This document shows, piece by piece, positions 26,098 to 34,516 of a stretch of 64,000 nucleotides of DNA. A program made the translations under genes and the position numbers. Source of the DNA: Shewanella halifaxensis HAW-EB4 (GTDB lineage Bacteria; Pseudomonadota; Gammaproteobacteria; Enterobacterales; Shewanellaceae); contig NC_010334.1 of the NCBI RefSeq assembly GCF_000019185.1, forward strand, positions 4,278,001 through 4,342,000, read 5' to 3'. The notes beneath the pieces are model-generated. The model was not told the DNA's origin, searched no databases, and saw only the letters and a list, made by a program, of their open reading frames with translations. Each line of letters begins with the position of its first letter. Position 1 is the stretch's first letter.

Positions 26098-26379
26098 ATA
26101 CCAATCAGTATAAGAAGTTGATCTACTCAGAGCGTTTTTTGGCAAACTAATTCAAGGCGAATAGCTGAAAGAATGGTTATTCCCTTGTGAAGCAGTTCAA
26201 CGCAGAAGTAGGCAGCCAAAAACGCTCCAGAATGGCGAGTTTTAGCGATTCTGATGCTGTGACTCTTAAGGAACAAGAGGGAGCTTAACCGTAGAACAAC
26301 TATGCTCTTCACTCGTTGCCTTGCCTCATAACCGCTAAATTCTCGCTGAGCGACCAAATCTTTATACTGATTGGTATTA
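26098..26379. mobile_element. MITE-like element with terminal inverted repeats
   Basis: About 282 bases bounded by inverted ends reading AATACCAATCAGTATAAGA on the left and AATACCAATCAGTATAAAGA on the reverse of the right. The similarity extends inward for about 15 more bases (TTG.TC..CTCAG). The interior has no gene. Similar ends occur near 40127 in this window, so it is a dispersed family. It fills most of the gap between the porin promoter and the TIGR03899-type gene. Confidence 0.65.
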
Positions 26380-26504
26380 ACATAAATGTTTACCAAGCAT
26401 CTTATTTTTGGCAAGCTCAATAGACAATACAGCTAGCAGGCTAGTGACATGAACTGTTAGCATATTAATACCCTGTACCCAGTGTAAACGGTAAACAAAC
26501 GACC

Positions 26505-27365
26505 ATGGTTGAAACGGTAACAAGCACAACTAACAATGCGGTGAAAAGTTCGACGAAAGACAGTAGTAAAGCCGCAGATGTCTCTGCCCGAAAAAAGGCG
26601 TTACTGCTGGGTCGTATGCTAGGTTTAGCCAGTGAAGATGACTACCGCGCCAGCAATGCCTCAATTAGCGAACGCGCCGCCTTTAGGGCGCAAAAGCAGG
26701 CAAGCCAATATCAAGAGAATCTTGAAACCATCTACAAGATTGCTATTAGCCACACCCCTTCCGATGTGACCGGAGTGGATCTTGACCCCGATTGGGCACA
26801 CCAGTTTTTTCAGCTAGCCGAGCAAATTCATAACCGTAAGATGCAGGAGTTATGGGGCAGAATTTTAGCCAATGAAATCACCTCTCCCGGCCACTTTAGT
26901 CTGCGCACCTTAAGCACGCTGAAACAGTTGACTCATAAAGAGGCGCAAATCTTAGAAAAGGCACTAGGCATGTCGGTGTTGGTGAACAACGAGACTCGAC
27001 TTAAGCTTATTATCGGCTTCAAACATGCTCGTGGGCTGGGGCAGTTTTTTAAAAAAGCCACCGCCACCAGTATCGGCTTATCGCAATTTGGCCTGCCCTA
27101 CTCCAATATTTTAACCTTAGTCGAGGCGGGAATTTTACATCGCAGCGAATTAGAAACCGGACTGCTTAGCAGCAAGACGCCAATTAACTTTTCCCTCAGC
27201 GATCTAAAACTCAAATTGACGCCCAAAAGCGGACAGCTATTTTTTAGCTATTATCGCTTTACTCCCACAGGTGATGAGTTGGCACAGTTGATTCACTTCA
27301 ATACCGACAAAAGCTATATCAAGGCGATGAAAGCCCTGTTTTCACATGACTTTAAGATTGATTAA
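26505..27365 (+). CDS. TIGR03899-type conserved protein
   Basis: A 286-residue cytoplasmic protein like a family conserved in Shewanella and Vibrio (TIGR03899, related to DUF2806). Supporting features are a Ser/Lys-rich N-terminus, a helical region, and the core NRKMQELWGRILANEITSPG (about 110-130) with SLRTLSTLKQLTHKEAQILE. The function is unknown. It is convergent with cysC and the two reading frames overlap by 4 bases at their stops (27362-27365), with no room for a terminator between them. The family name is from memory and should be treated as likely, not proven. Confidence 0.7.
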   Translation: MVETVTSTTNNAVKSSTKDSSKAADVSARKKALLLGRMLGLASEDDYRASNASISERAAFRAQKQASQYQENLETIYKIAISHTPSDVTGVDLDPDWAHQFFQLAEQIHNRKMQELWGRILANEITSPGHFSLRTLSTLKQLTHKEAQILEKALGMSVLVNNETRLKLIIGFKHARGLGQFFKKATATSIGLSQFGLPYSNILTLVEAGILHRSELETGLLSSKTPINFSLSDLKLKLTPKSGQLFFSYYRFTPTGDELAQLIHFNTDKSYIKAMKALFSHDFKID

Positions 27366-27979
27366 ATCGCTTTTTTAAGCTTTTCGGAGTCAATAACTTG
27401 AATCGCCGCTAAATAATCTAGCAGTGCACTCACTTGCGTTGCCAAGTCGCCCTTGCTGGTATCTATGATTAACTCGGCAGCAGTTGGCACTTCATAAGAC
27501 GCCGAGATCCCGGTAAAGTTTTTAATCTCTCCTGCGCGCGCCTTGCTGTACAAGCCTTTAGGATCTCGGGCTTCACACACCTCTATTGGCGTCGATACAT
27601 GCACTTCAATAAACTGGCCATCATCGAACAGGGCTCGCACACGTTCGCGCTCTGCTCGCGTTGGTGAGATAAAGGCCGACAGCACCACAAGACCTGCATC
27701 AACCATGAGTTTGGCAACCTCGCCGACGCGGCGAAGATTCTCATCGCGATCATCCAAGCTAAAGCCGAGATCTTTGCATAGACCATGGCGCACATTGTCG
27801 CCATCAAGCAGGTAAGTGTGAAAACCGGCATCAAATAATGCACGCTCAAGCGCACCCGCTAAGGTGGATTTACCAGAACCTGACAGGCCGGTGAACCACA
27901 ATAAGATAGGCTTCTGTCCTTTCTGATCTGCCCGAGACTGCTTATCAATACTATGCTGGTGCCAAACGATATCAGACAT
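27362..27979 (-). CDS. cysC: Adenylylsulfate kinase
   Basis: A 205-residue APS kinase that phosphorylates adenosine 5'-phosphosulfate to PAPS with ATP in assimilatory sulfate reduction. It has the P-loop GLSGSGKST (32-40), DGDNVRHGLCKDLGFS, the FISPTRAERERVR stretch and the lid KGLYSKARAGEIKNFTGI. Length is normal. GGAG lies 5 bases before ATG 27979. It is the last gene of the leftward cobA-cysD-cysN-permease-cysC cluster, about 105 bases after the permease. Confidence 0.97.
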   Translation of the reverse strand: MSDIVWHQHSIDKQSRADQKGQKPILLWFTGLSGSGKSTLAGALERALFDAGFHTYLLDGDNVRHGLCKDLGFSLDDRDENLRRVGEVAKLMVDAGLVVLSAFISPTRAERERVRALFDDGQFIEVHVSTPIEVCEARDPKGLYSKARAGEIKNFTGISASYEVPTAAELIIDTSKGDLATQVSALLDYLAAIQVIDSEKLKKAI

Positions 27980-28084
27980 AAAAACTCCAAAAAACTTAAT
28001 CTATACAATACGTAGCCAACTTAGAGGCACACATAAAAGAACTGTAAATAAAAGAACTGTACATAAAAGAACTGCACAACAAGC

Positions 28085-29809
28085 TTAAAATGGGAAAAAC
28101 AACGGAACTAATAACACTACAATTGCTGAATACAACAGCGACAGCGGTAAGCCCAATCGAACAAAATCACTAAAACGATAATTACCCGCGTTATAAACCA
28201 TTAAGTTAGTTTGATAACCGTAGGGTGAAATAAAGCTGGCGCTGGCGCCAAACACCACAGCTAAAATAAACGGCCGAGTATCGACGCCGTAACTGAGCGC
28301 GATAGCATAAGCCACCGGAAAAGAGAGCGCCGCAGCGGCATTATTGGTGATCAGCTCCGTCAGCAACAAGGTCATCAAATATACCGCCACAAACGCCGCA
28401 AATACCCCGTAGCCATTAATCGCCCCTAAAATAAATGAGGCGATATCATCGGCAAGTCCGGTTGATAGCATCAAGTTCGCCAAGCTTAATGCGCTGCCAA
28501 CGATGACCACCAGCTCAAACGGAAAACGACGCTTTAGCTCAGATAGGCTAACCGCACCTATAGCGATATAGCTCAGCAACAGCAGAAGCAGTCCCTTCAC
28601 TAAAGGCAAAACACCGGTCAAACTCGCTAAGATGGTAATTAAAAAACCCGCTAGCACCCAATGGCTACGGCGAGAATCCAGCCTAACACTTAAATCTAGG
28701 CCACTCACCGCGGCGAACTCTGATGCCAACTTAGTATTACTGATAAAACTATCACCTGGGGTGATTAACAACACATCGCCCGCTTGCAGCGCTATGTCAC
28801 CTAAACCGCCTTTAAGTGGATGGTGCCCGCGACGAATTGCCAAAACGGCGCCATCGAACTTTTCTCTAAAGGTAGACTCCTTTAATGAGCGCCCAACAAG
28901 GGTTGAGCTAGGAGCCAATACCGCTTCAATCAAGTTTTGGCCTTTAGCCTGTTGCTTACCAAACCATTCAAGGCCATCAAATTGATGCAGCAGTTCAACC
29001 GACTCCACCGCGCCACTAAAGCGCAGCACATCTTCACTCTGCAAGACTAAATGCGGCGGTACCGGACAGATACGAATTCCGCTGCGTTCAAGCTCAACTA
29101 AGTACAGCTTTTTAAGCGCGCGCAAACGATTATCTTGTACGCTCTGGCCTATCAGTTGTGACTCTTTAGCAACCCGAGCTTCGAGTAAATACGGCAGGGT
29201 CTCATCAGCAGACTCTTCCCGCCTATCGGGTAACCAGTTAGCTAACAACACCAATAAACCCACGCCCGAGATAACAATAACAATGCCGATTATAGAAAAC
29301 TCAAAGAAGCCTAAAGGTACTAGGCCTGCGTTTTCTACAAATGAATTGACGATTAAGTTAGTCGAGGTGCCAATAAGCGTTAGCGTTCCACCTAGAATTG
29401 CCGCATAAGATAAGGGTAGTAACAGCTTAGCTGGCGCATGGGCTTGGTTACGGCGCACCACACCTATGAGTGAGGCCACCACCGCGGTATTGTTAGTAAA
29501 CGACGATAATATCGCCGTCGAGAAACCTAGCTTAGCCATGGTCGATGCGAGCGAGCCACGCCCCACCACTTGGCTTAACTTGCCCAGTAATGAGGTTTTC
29601 TCTAGCGCTGCCGTCGACATGATCAGCAGCACTAGGGTGACTAAACTGGCATTGGTAAAACTTGCCAGTGCCGTTTCAAGCTCGACCATTCCCAGCAAGT
29701 AGGTGGTTAACGACGCAATAAAAAATAGCGCTGCAGGTGTCCATAGCCCCGCCATCAAGGCGGCGACTAAGGCAAATAATATGCACGACAACACCCACAA
29801 ATCGGCCAT
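28085..29809 (-). CDS. SLC13-family permease with RCK/TrkA-C domains (probable sulfate importer)
   Basis: A 574-residue membrane protein. The two transport halves (about 1-180 and 385-574) carry the SLC13 signatures SFTNNTAVVASLIG and TLIGTSTNLIVNSF in the first and ITNNAAAALSFPVA with SFISPYGYQTNLMVYNAG in the second. Between them are two TrkA-C-like regulatory domains (about 200-375; LYLVELERSGIRICP, LLITPGDSFI). Its position 2 bases after cysN and before cysC makes sulfate the likely substrate, transported with Na+ or H+. It would replace the CysTWA ABC system in this operon. Confidence 0.88.
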   Translation of the reverse strand: MADLWVLSCILFALVAALMAGLWTPAALFFIASLTTYLLGMVELETALASFTNASLVTLVLLIMSTAALEKTSLLGKLSQVVGRGSLASTMAKLGFSTAILSSFTNNTAVVASLIGVVRRNQAHAPAKLLLPLSYAAILGGTLTLIGTSTNLIVNSFVENAGLVPLGFFEFSIIGIVIVISGVGLLVLLANWLPDRREESADETLPYLLEARVAKESQLIGQSVQDNRLRALKKLYLVELERSGIRICPVPPHLVLQSEDVLRFSGAVESVELLHQFDGLEWFGKQQAKGQNLIEAVLAPSSTLVGRSLKESTFREKFDGAVLAIRRGHHPLKGGLGDIALQAGDVLLITPGDSFISNTKLASEFAAVSGLDLSVRLDSRRSHWVLAGFLITILASLTGVLPLVKGLLLLLLSYIAIGAVSLSELKRRFPFELVVIVGSALSLANLMLSTGLADDIASFILGAINGYGVFAAFVAVYLMTLLLTELITNNAAAALSFPVAYAIALSYGVDTRPFILAVVFGASASFISPYGYQTNLMVYNAGNYRFSDFVRLGLPLSLLYSAIVVLLVPLFFPF

Positions 29810-29811
29810 AG

Positions 29812-31251
29812 CTAGCCCTCAACCTTGCTAATATCTATCGCTTGCCAGTGAGGATATTGCTTGCGAATTAATGCATTCAGCTCCAGTTCAAATTTACTGT
29901 ATTGCTGAGCCGTTTTTTGCACTTTGCTGCTCGATACAGCCATCACAGCTGCAACAGTCGCGTTAGATAAGCGATCGATTAAGATCATGCCGCCGGTATC
30001 GCGGATTAAGCTGTATGGGTCGATAGCAATCGACTCATTAAACTCAAGTGTGACTCGCGCCATATCGTTAAGGCAAATACTGCTGCTGTCATTGCACTCT
30101 AAGGTATTAACATCGACAACATATTCAATTTTTACCACGCTGGCTTGCAGCTTTTTACCTGCAACTTTAAGATCGTAAAGCTGGCCTAGCTGCAGTGGCT
30201 TTTCATCCATCCAAGCGATATCGGCGCTAACATGGTTAGCCAGTGCAGGTGGATTATCGACTTGCGATAACAGATCGCCCCTTGAGATATCAATTTCATC
30301 TTCAAGAGTTAAGGTCACCGCTTGGCCTGCAATCGCTTGCTCAAGCAAGCCATCGAAGGTCACGATACTGGCAACTTTACTGCGCTTGCCCGATGGCAGA
30401 GCCACCAGCTCGTCACCGACGTTAATCACACCCGATGCTAACGTGCCTGAAAAACCACGAAAATCGAGATCGGGACGCTGCACATATTGCACCGGGAAAC
30501 GTACAGGTAAGCTGTTAAGCTCACGGCGAGTATCGATAGTTTCTAACAGCTCTAACAGCGTACCGCCGCTATACCAAGGGGTTTGACTGCTGGCATCAAC
30601 CACGTTGTCACCTTTAAGCGCTGACAGCGGCACATAGCGAATATCGATATCAGTTAACTGCTCGGCAAAGGCTGCAAACTCGGCTTGAATGTCGTTAAAG
30701 ACTTTCTCATCAAACCCGAGTAGATCCATCTTGTTGATAGCAACAACAAAGTGGCGAATACCTAGCTGTGATGCAATAAATGCATGACGACGAGTTTGAG
30801 TTTGTACGCCATAGCGCGCATCGACTAAGAGCACGGCCAAATCACAGGTAGAGGCGCCCGTGGCCATGTTACGCGTGTACTGCTCATGACCCGGCGTATC
30901 GGCAATAATAAACTTACGTTTGTCACTGGAAAAGTAACGGTAAGCCACATCGATAGTAATGCCCTGCTCACGCTCCGCTTGTAAGCCATCAACCAGCAGT
31001 GCTAAGTCGATCTCTTCACCTGTGGTGCCCACTTTAGCGCTATCATTTTTAAGGCTCGCCAATTGGTCTTCATAAATTTGGGCGCTGTCATGCAACAAGC
31101 GCCCAATCAAGGTACTCTTGCCATCGTCAACACTGCCGCAAGTTAAGAAGCGTAATAGCCCTTTATGCTGCTGCAATGACAGGTATTCTTTTACCCCTAA
31201 ATCTTCAAGTTCTGCCGCCAGGCGCGCGTTGTTATCTACTGCTTGATTCAT
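29812..31251 (-). CDS. cysN: Sulfate adenylyltransferase subunit 1 (GTPase)
   Basis: A 479-residue EF-Tu-like GTPase that couples GTP hydrolysis to APS formation by CysD. All G motifs are present: GSVDDGKST (G1), the GITIDVAYR region (G2), DTPGHEQY (G3), NKMD (G4) and PLSALKGD (G5). Barrel domains follow to the end. AAGGA lies upstream of ATG 31251, which starts 48 bases after the cysD stop codon. It lacks a fused CysC domain; the kinase is the separate gene at the end of this operon. Confidence 0.97.
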   Translation of the reverse strand: MNQAVDNNARLAAELEDLGVKEYLSLQQHKGLLRFLTCGSVDDGKSTLIGRLLHDSAQIYEDQLASLKNDSAKVGTTGEEIDLALLVDGLQAEREQGITIDVAYRYFSSDKRKFIIADTPGHEQYTRNMATGASTCDLAVLLVDARYGVQTQTRRHAFIASQLGIRHFVVAINKMDLLGFDEKVFNDIQAEFAAFAEQLTDIDIRYVPLSALKGDNVVDASSQTPWYSGGTLLELLETIDTRRELNSLPVRFPVQYVQRPDLDFRGFSGTLASGVINVGDELVALPSGKRSKVASIVTFDGLLEQAIAGQAVTLTLEDEIDISRGDLLSQVDNPPALANHVSADIAWMDEKPLQLGQLYDLKVAGKKLQASVVKIEYVVDVNTLECNDSSSICLNDMARVTLEFNESIAIDPYSLIRDTGGMILIDRLSNATVAAVMAVSSSKVQKTAQQYSKFELELNALIRKQYPHWQAIDISKVEG

Positions 31252-31299
31252 AATAATTCCTTCGAATTCTTAGTCCATATTCATCACGGATGGGTACGC

Positions 31300-32208
31300 T
31301 TAAAAATAGCCCTGACGTTTTTTCAGTTCCATCGATGCACTCTGATCTGAGTCGATAAGCCGCCCTTGGCGCTCACTCGAGCGGGTCAGTAGCATCTCTT
31401 CAATGATCTTCTCTAAGGTGTCAGCCTCTGAATGCATCGCACCGGTTAATGGGTAACAACCTAAGGTTCTAAAACGCACAAGCTCCTGTTTGGGCTGCTC
31501 ACCTTCAGCGAGCGGCATTCTGTCGTCATCAACCATAATCATCATGCCATCACGCTCTACAACGGGACGTTTCTGGGCAAAATAGAGCGGCACTAGCTGG
31601 ATGTTTTCTTGATAGATGTACTGCCAAATATCGAGTTCAGTCCAGTTAGATAACGGGAACACACGAATGCTTTCGCCCTTATTCACCGCACCATTATAGG
31701 TACGCCAAAGCTCTGGACGCTGATTCTTAGGGTCCCAAGTATGGTGCTTATCGCGAAACGAGTAGACGCGCTCCTTCGCTCGAGACTTTTCTTCATCGCG
31801 GCGTGCGCCCCCAAAAGCGGCGTCAAAACCGTACTTATTCAGCGCCTGCTTTAACCCTTGAGTCTTCATGATGTCAGTGTGCTTAGCACTGCCATGCTCA
31901 AAGGGGCTAATCCCCATCTCTAAGCCTTCAGGATTTTTATGAACCAGTAATTCAAAGCCAAACTCTTTCGCCTGCTCATCACGAAAGGCGATCATCTCTT
32001 TAAATTTCCAGTCGGTGTCGACATGGAGCAAAGGGAAAGGGATTTTTCCTGGGTAGAATGCTTTGCGAGCCAGATGAAGCATCACCGAAGAGTCCTTACC
32101 GATGGAATACATCATCACTGGATTATCAAACTCAGCCGCCACTTCACGAATGATTTGAATGCTCTCAGCTTCCAGTTGTTGCAAATGGCTTAACTCTTTC
32201 GCGGCCAT
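31300..32208 (-). CDS. cysD: Sulfate adenylyltransferase subunit 2
   Basis: A 302-residue catalytic subunit that adenylates sulfate with ATP to give APS. The PP-loop SIGKDSSVMLHLA (36-48), the FGGARRDEEKSRAKER segment, NWTELDIWQYI and the C-terminal RQGRLIDSDQSASMELKKR stretch are typical of the family. The length matches the E. coli protein. CGGAG lies 7 bases before ATG 32208. It lies 26 bases after cobA and is followed by its GTPase partner cysN. Confidence 0.97.
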   Translation of the reverse strand: MAAKELSHLQQLEAESIQIIREVAAEFDNPVMMYSIGKDSSVMLHLARKAFYPGKIPFPLLHVDTDWKFKEMIAFRDEQAKEFGFELLVHKNPEGLEMGISPFEHGSAKHTDIMKTQGLKQALNKYGFDAAFGGARRDEEKSRAKERVYSFRDKHHTWDPKNQRPELWRTYNGAVNKGESIRVFPLSNWTELDIWQYIYQENIQLVPLYFAQKRPVVERDGMMIMVDDDRMPLAEGEQPKQELVRFRTLGCYPLTGAMHSEADTLEKIIEEMLLTRSSERQGRLIDSDQSASMELKKRQGYF

Positions 32209-32234
32209 GCTAATTCTCCGTATTCTTCAATCAA

Positions 32235-33056
32235 TTATTTTGTTATTTCGGCTAACTCAGGATCATTGAGCTGGCTGTTCTGTGTTTTAGGCGTAAACCA
32301 ATTAAGGCTATCGGCGAGCTCGACGACCTCGCCAATGACCATTAAGGCGGGCATCATCAAATCTGGGTGGCTGGCAAGCTCATCAAGGTTATCTAGGTTA
32401 CCGATAAAGGTTTGCTGCTCGACAGTCGTAGCTTTCGATACGATAGCAACGGGTGTTTGTGGCTTTCGGCCCGCATTGAGCAGACCTTGTTTTATGAGCC
32501 CTGCATTTAAAATACCCATGTAGATCACTAACGTATTGTTCGGGTTTGCATAACCTTGCCAATCCATTGGGCGGCTCTCAAGCTTGCAGTGGCCAGTAAT
32601 AAAGCTCACCCCTTGGGCATAATCTCTATGAGTTAACGGAATACCGGCATAAGCAGCGGTGCCACTTGCCGCCGTGATCCCTGGGACCACTTCAAACTCG
32701 ACGCCAGCGTCCACGATGGTTTCTAGCTCTTCACCGCCGCGACCGAAAATAAAGGGGTCCCCCCCTTTTAAGCGCACCACGTTTTTACGGGTGTAGGCCT
32801 TAGTGACCAATAGCTGATTAATCTCGCTTTGCGCGGCGCTATGCTTACCCGCACGCTTACCCACAACGATCTTCTCGGCATGCTTTGGGATAAGCGCGAG
32901 GATTTCATCACTGACCAGCGCATCGTAGAGCACGGCATCGGCACTTTGCAGTACGCGATAGGCTTTTACCGTCAGTAGATCGACATCACCAGGGCCTGCG
33001 CCCACTAGCCATACTTTCCCTACAGCGGCTTGACCGGGTAAAGCTACAATCTCCAT
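32235..33056 (-). CDS. cobA: Uroporphyrinogen-III C-methyltransferase
   Basis: A 273-residue SAM-dependent methyltransferase that makes precorrin-2 on the way to siroheme, the cofactor of sulfite reductase. Motifs: VGAGPGDVDLLTVKAYRVL near the start, VVRLKGGDPFIFGRGGEE, VPGITAASGTAAYAGIPLTHR, and LVIYMGILN. It equals the C-terminal half of E. coli CysG; no oxidase/ferrochelatase part is fused. ATG 33056 has GAGG 7 bases upstream; a GTG in the preceding codon is less likely. It is the first gene of the sulfate-activation operon, and an A/T palindrome lies about 55-75 bases upstream. Confidence 0.95.
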   Translation of the reverse strand: MEIVALPGQAAVGKVWLVGAGPGDVDLLTVKAYRVLQSADAVLYDALVSDEILALIPKHAEKIVVGKRAGKHSAAQSEINQLLVTKAYTRKNVVRLKGGDPFIFGRGGEELETIVDAGVEFEVVPGITAASGTAAYAGIPLTHRDYAQGVSFITGHCKLESRPMDWQGYANPNNTLVIYMGILNAGLIKQGLLNAGRKPQTPVAIVSKATTVEQQTFIGNLDNLDELASHPDLMMPALMVIGEVVELADSLNWFTPKTQNSQLNDPELAEITK

Positions 33057-33469
33057 CACGCTACCTCACTCTAATTCGTTACAGTGAAATATAGCCGCCT
33101 GCTTATTCCATAATAAATAGATATTTATTACCTTTTATAACTTTTAGTTATTTAAGAGGTGTTCGGGCTTAGATTGAAGTGGGGCTATCTTATGTAACGC
33201 CTTGTATAAAAAGCGTTAAATTCATTTAGGTGATTAGTTTATTATGCAGAGTTAACACTAGGGTGATTTTTAGCACTAAGTTATTGCATTTAGATCTAAT
33301 CTGGACACTATTTTGGATTAAGAAATATGAGCTTGTTCCAAATTACTCCAAAGCAAAAACGATAGCCACTCAGTTACTAATTTGCTAAACAACTGTTAAT
33401 GCAACATTCTGCTAGGTAGAATCTTGCACATAAGAAGACAAAATTGCTTAGATAAATTCAGGGAATACG
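33057..33469. other. Divergent promoter region between cobA and pldA
   Basis: A/T-rich, without a gene. It contains the cys operon promoter on the minus strand, the palindrome at 33111-33130, and the pldA promoter on the plus strand. I cannot name a CysB site with confidence, although ATAAC/TTATT half-site-like stretches surround the palindrome. Confidence 0.5.
33111..33130. promoter_or_regulatory. Perfect A/T palindrome upstream of cobA
   Basis: TAATAAATA-ga-TATTTATTA is a perfect 9-bp inverted repeat 55 bases before the cobA start. On the minus strand it is preceded by AAGTTATAAAAGG. It could be an operator or activator site for sulfur control, but no match is proven. Confidence 0.4.
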
Positions 33470-34435
33470 ATGAACAAATTTGCTGCGCTACTCTTAGCCT
33501 CAGGCTTGTGCTGTTCTTTTAGCCTTTATGCTCAGAGCGAGGCTCAAACCAGCAAGAGTGAAGAAAGCGAAACTGAAGCAAGTAAAATCAGTATTGAAGT
33601 AACGCCTAAGACAAAGGTGTCTCTGGTTGATAAACGGATCTCGGAAGAAAGCGCGACTGGTGAGCTTCCTTACGTCATTACGCCCCATAAAGTGAACTAT
33701 ATTCTGCCGGTGACCTATAGCAAATCACCCAATATGGCCCCCTTTGCAGATGAAGCCGCCGAGCATCCCTTCACCTTAGATAACATGGAAGCCAAGTTTC
33801 AAATCAGCTTTAAGTTTCCACTTTGGCACAATGTCTTTGGTGACAACGGCCACCTGTTCGCGGCTTACACCAACCAATCCTATTGGCAGGTATACAACAA
33901 AGATATCTCCTCACCGTTTAGAGAAACCAATCACGAACCAGAGATCTTCATGATCTTTACCAATGACTGGCAACTGGGACCGCTGAAAAACTCTTTTTGG
34001 GGCTTTGGCGCCGTGCATCAATCCAATGGCCAGTCAGGGCCTAAGTCCCGCAGTTGGAACCGTTTGTACGGCATGATGGTATTCGATAATGGCCCCTTTG
34101 CTCTCGAAGCTAGAGCATGGTGGCGTATTCCTGAAGATGAAAAAGAGACTCCTGACTCTCCAAAGGGCGATGATAACCCAGATATTACCGATTATATGGG
34201 TAACCTAGAGCTCACTGGCGTATACGGCCTCGATGAGCATAGATTTACTCTTATGGTGCGTAACTACATTCAAAAGCCTAACTATGGCGCACTGGAGTTC
34301 ACCTGGAGCTATCCTATTCTGGGTAACTTAAGACTTTATACTCAATATTTTAATGGCTACGGTGAAAGTTTGATCGACTACAATGTACATAACCAACGCA
34401 TAGGTATCGGGGTTTCGATTAACGACATCTTGTAG
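33470..34435 (+). CDS. pldA: Outer-membrane phospholipase A
   Basis: A 321-residue OMPLA that hydrolyses phospholipids that reach the outer leaflet and keeps the outer membrane asymmetric. A signal peptide ends near LYA-QS, followed by an acidic/Ser-rich N-terminal stretch, then a 12-strand barrel. The active-site segment VHQSNGQSGPKSRSWNRLY carries the catalytic His and Ser in the order H-x-S-N-G. The following Asn-His-Ser network residues look intact, and an aromatic-rich IIIFTNDW-like strand precedes it. AGGG lies 6 bases upstream of ATG. It starts a unit with the S41-like gene 80 bases downstream. Confidence 0.9.
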   Translation: MNKFAALLLASGLCCSFSLYAQSEAQTSKSEESETEASKISIEVTPKTKVSLVDKRISEESATGELPYVITPHKVNYILPVTYSKSPNMAPFADEAAEHPFTLDNMEAKFQISFKFPLWHNVFGDNGHLFAAYTNQSYWQVYNKDISSPFRETNHEPEIFMIFTNDWQLGPLKNSFWGFGAVHQSNGQSGPKSRSWNRLYGMMVFDNGPFALEARAWWRIPEDEKETPDSPKGDDNPDITDYMGNLELTGVYGLDEHRFTLMVRNYIQKPNYGALEFTWSYPILGNLRLYTQYFNGYGESLIDYNVHNQRIGIGVSINDIL

Positions 34436-34516
34436 TCGATCACTTAGCTCGATATCAAAAACGTCTATAGCAGGCTTTAAGTAAAGCGCTTTAAGCCTGC
34501 CTGTACAGGGATGGTT

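Noticed and set aside
34470..34500. Terminator between pldA and the S41-like gene
   Set aside because: An 8-bp stem (GCAGGCTT/AAGCCTGC) exists but no T-tract follows, so read-through is likely.
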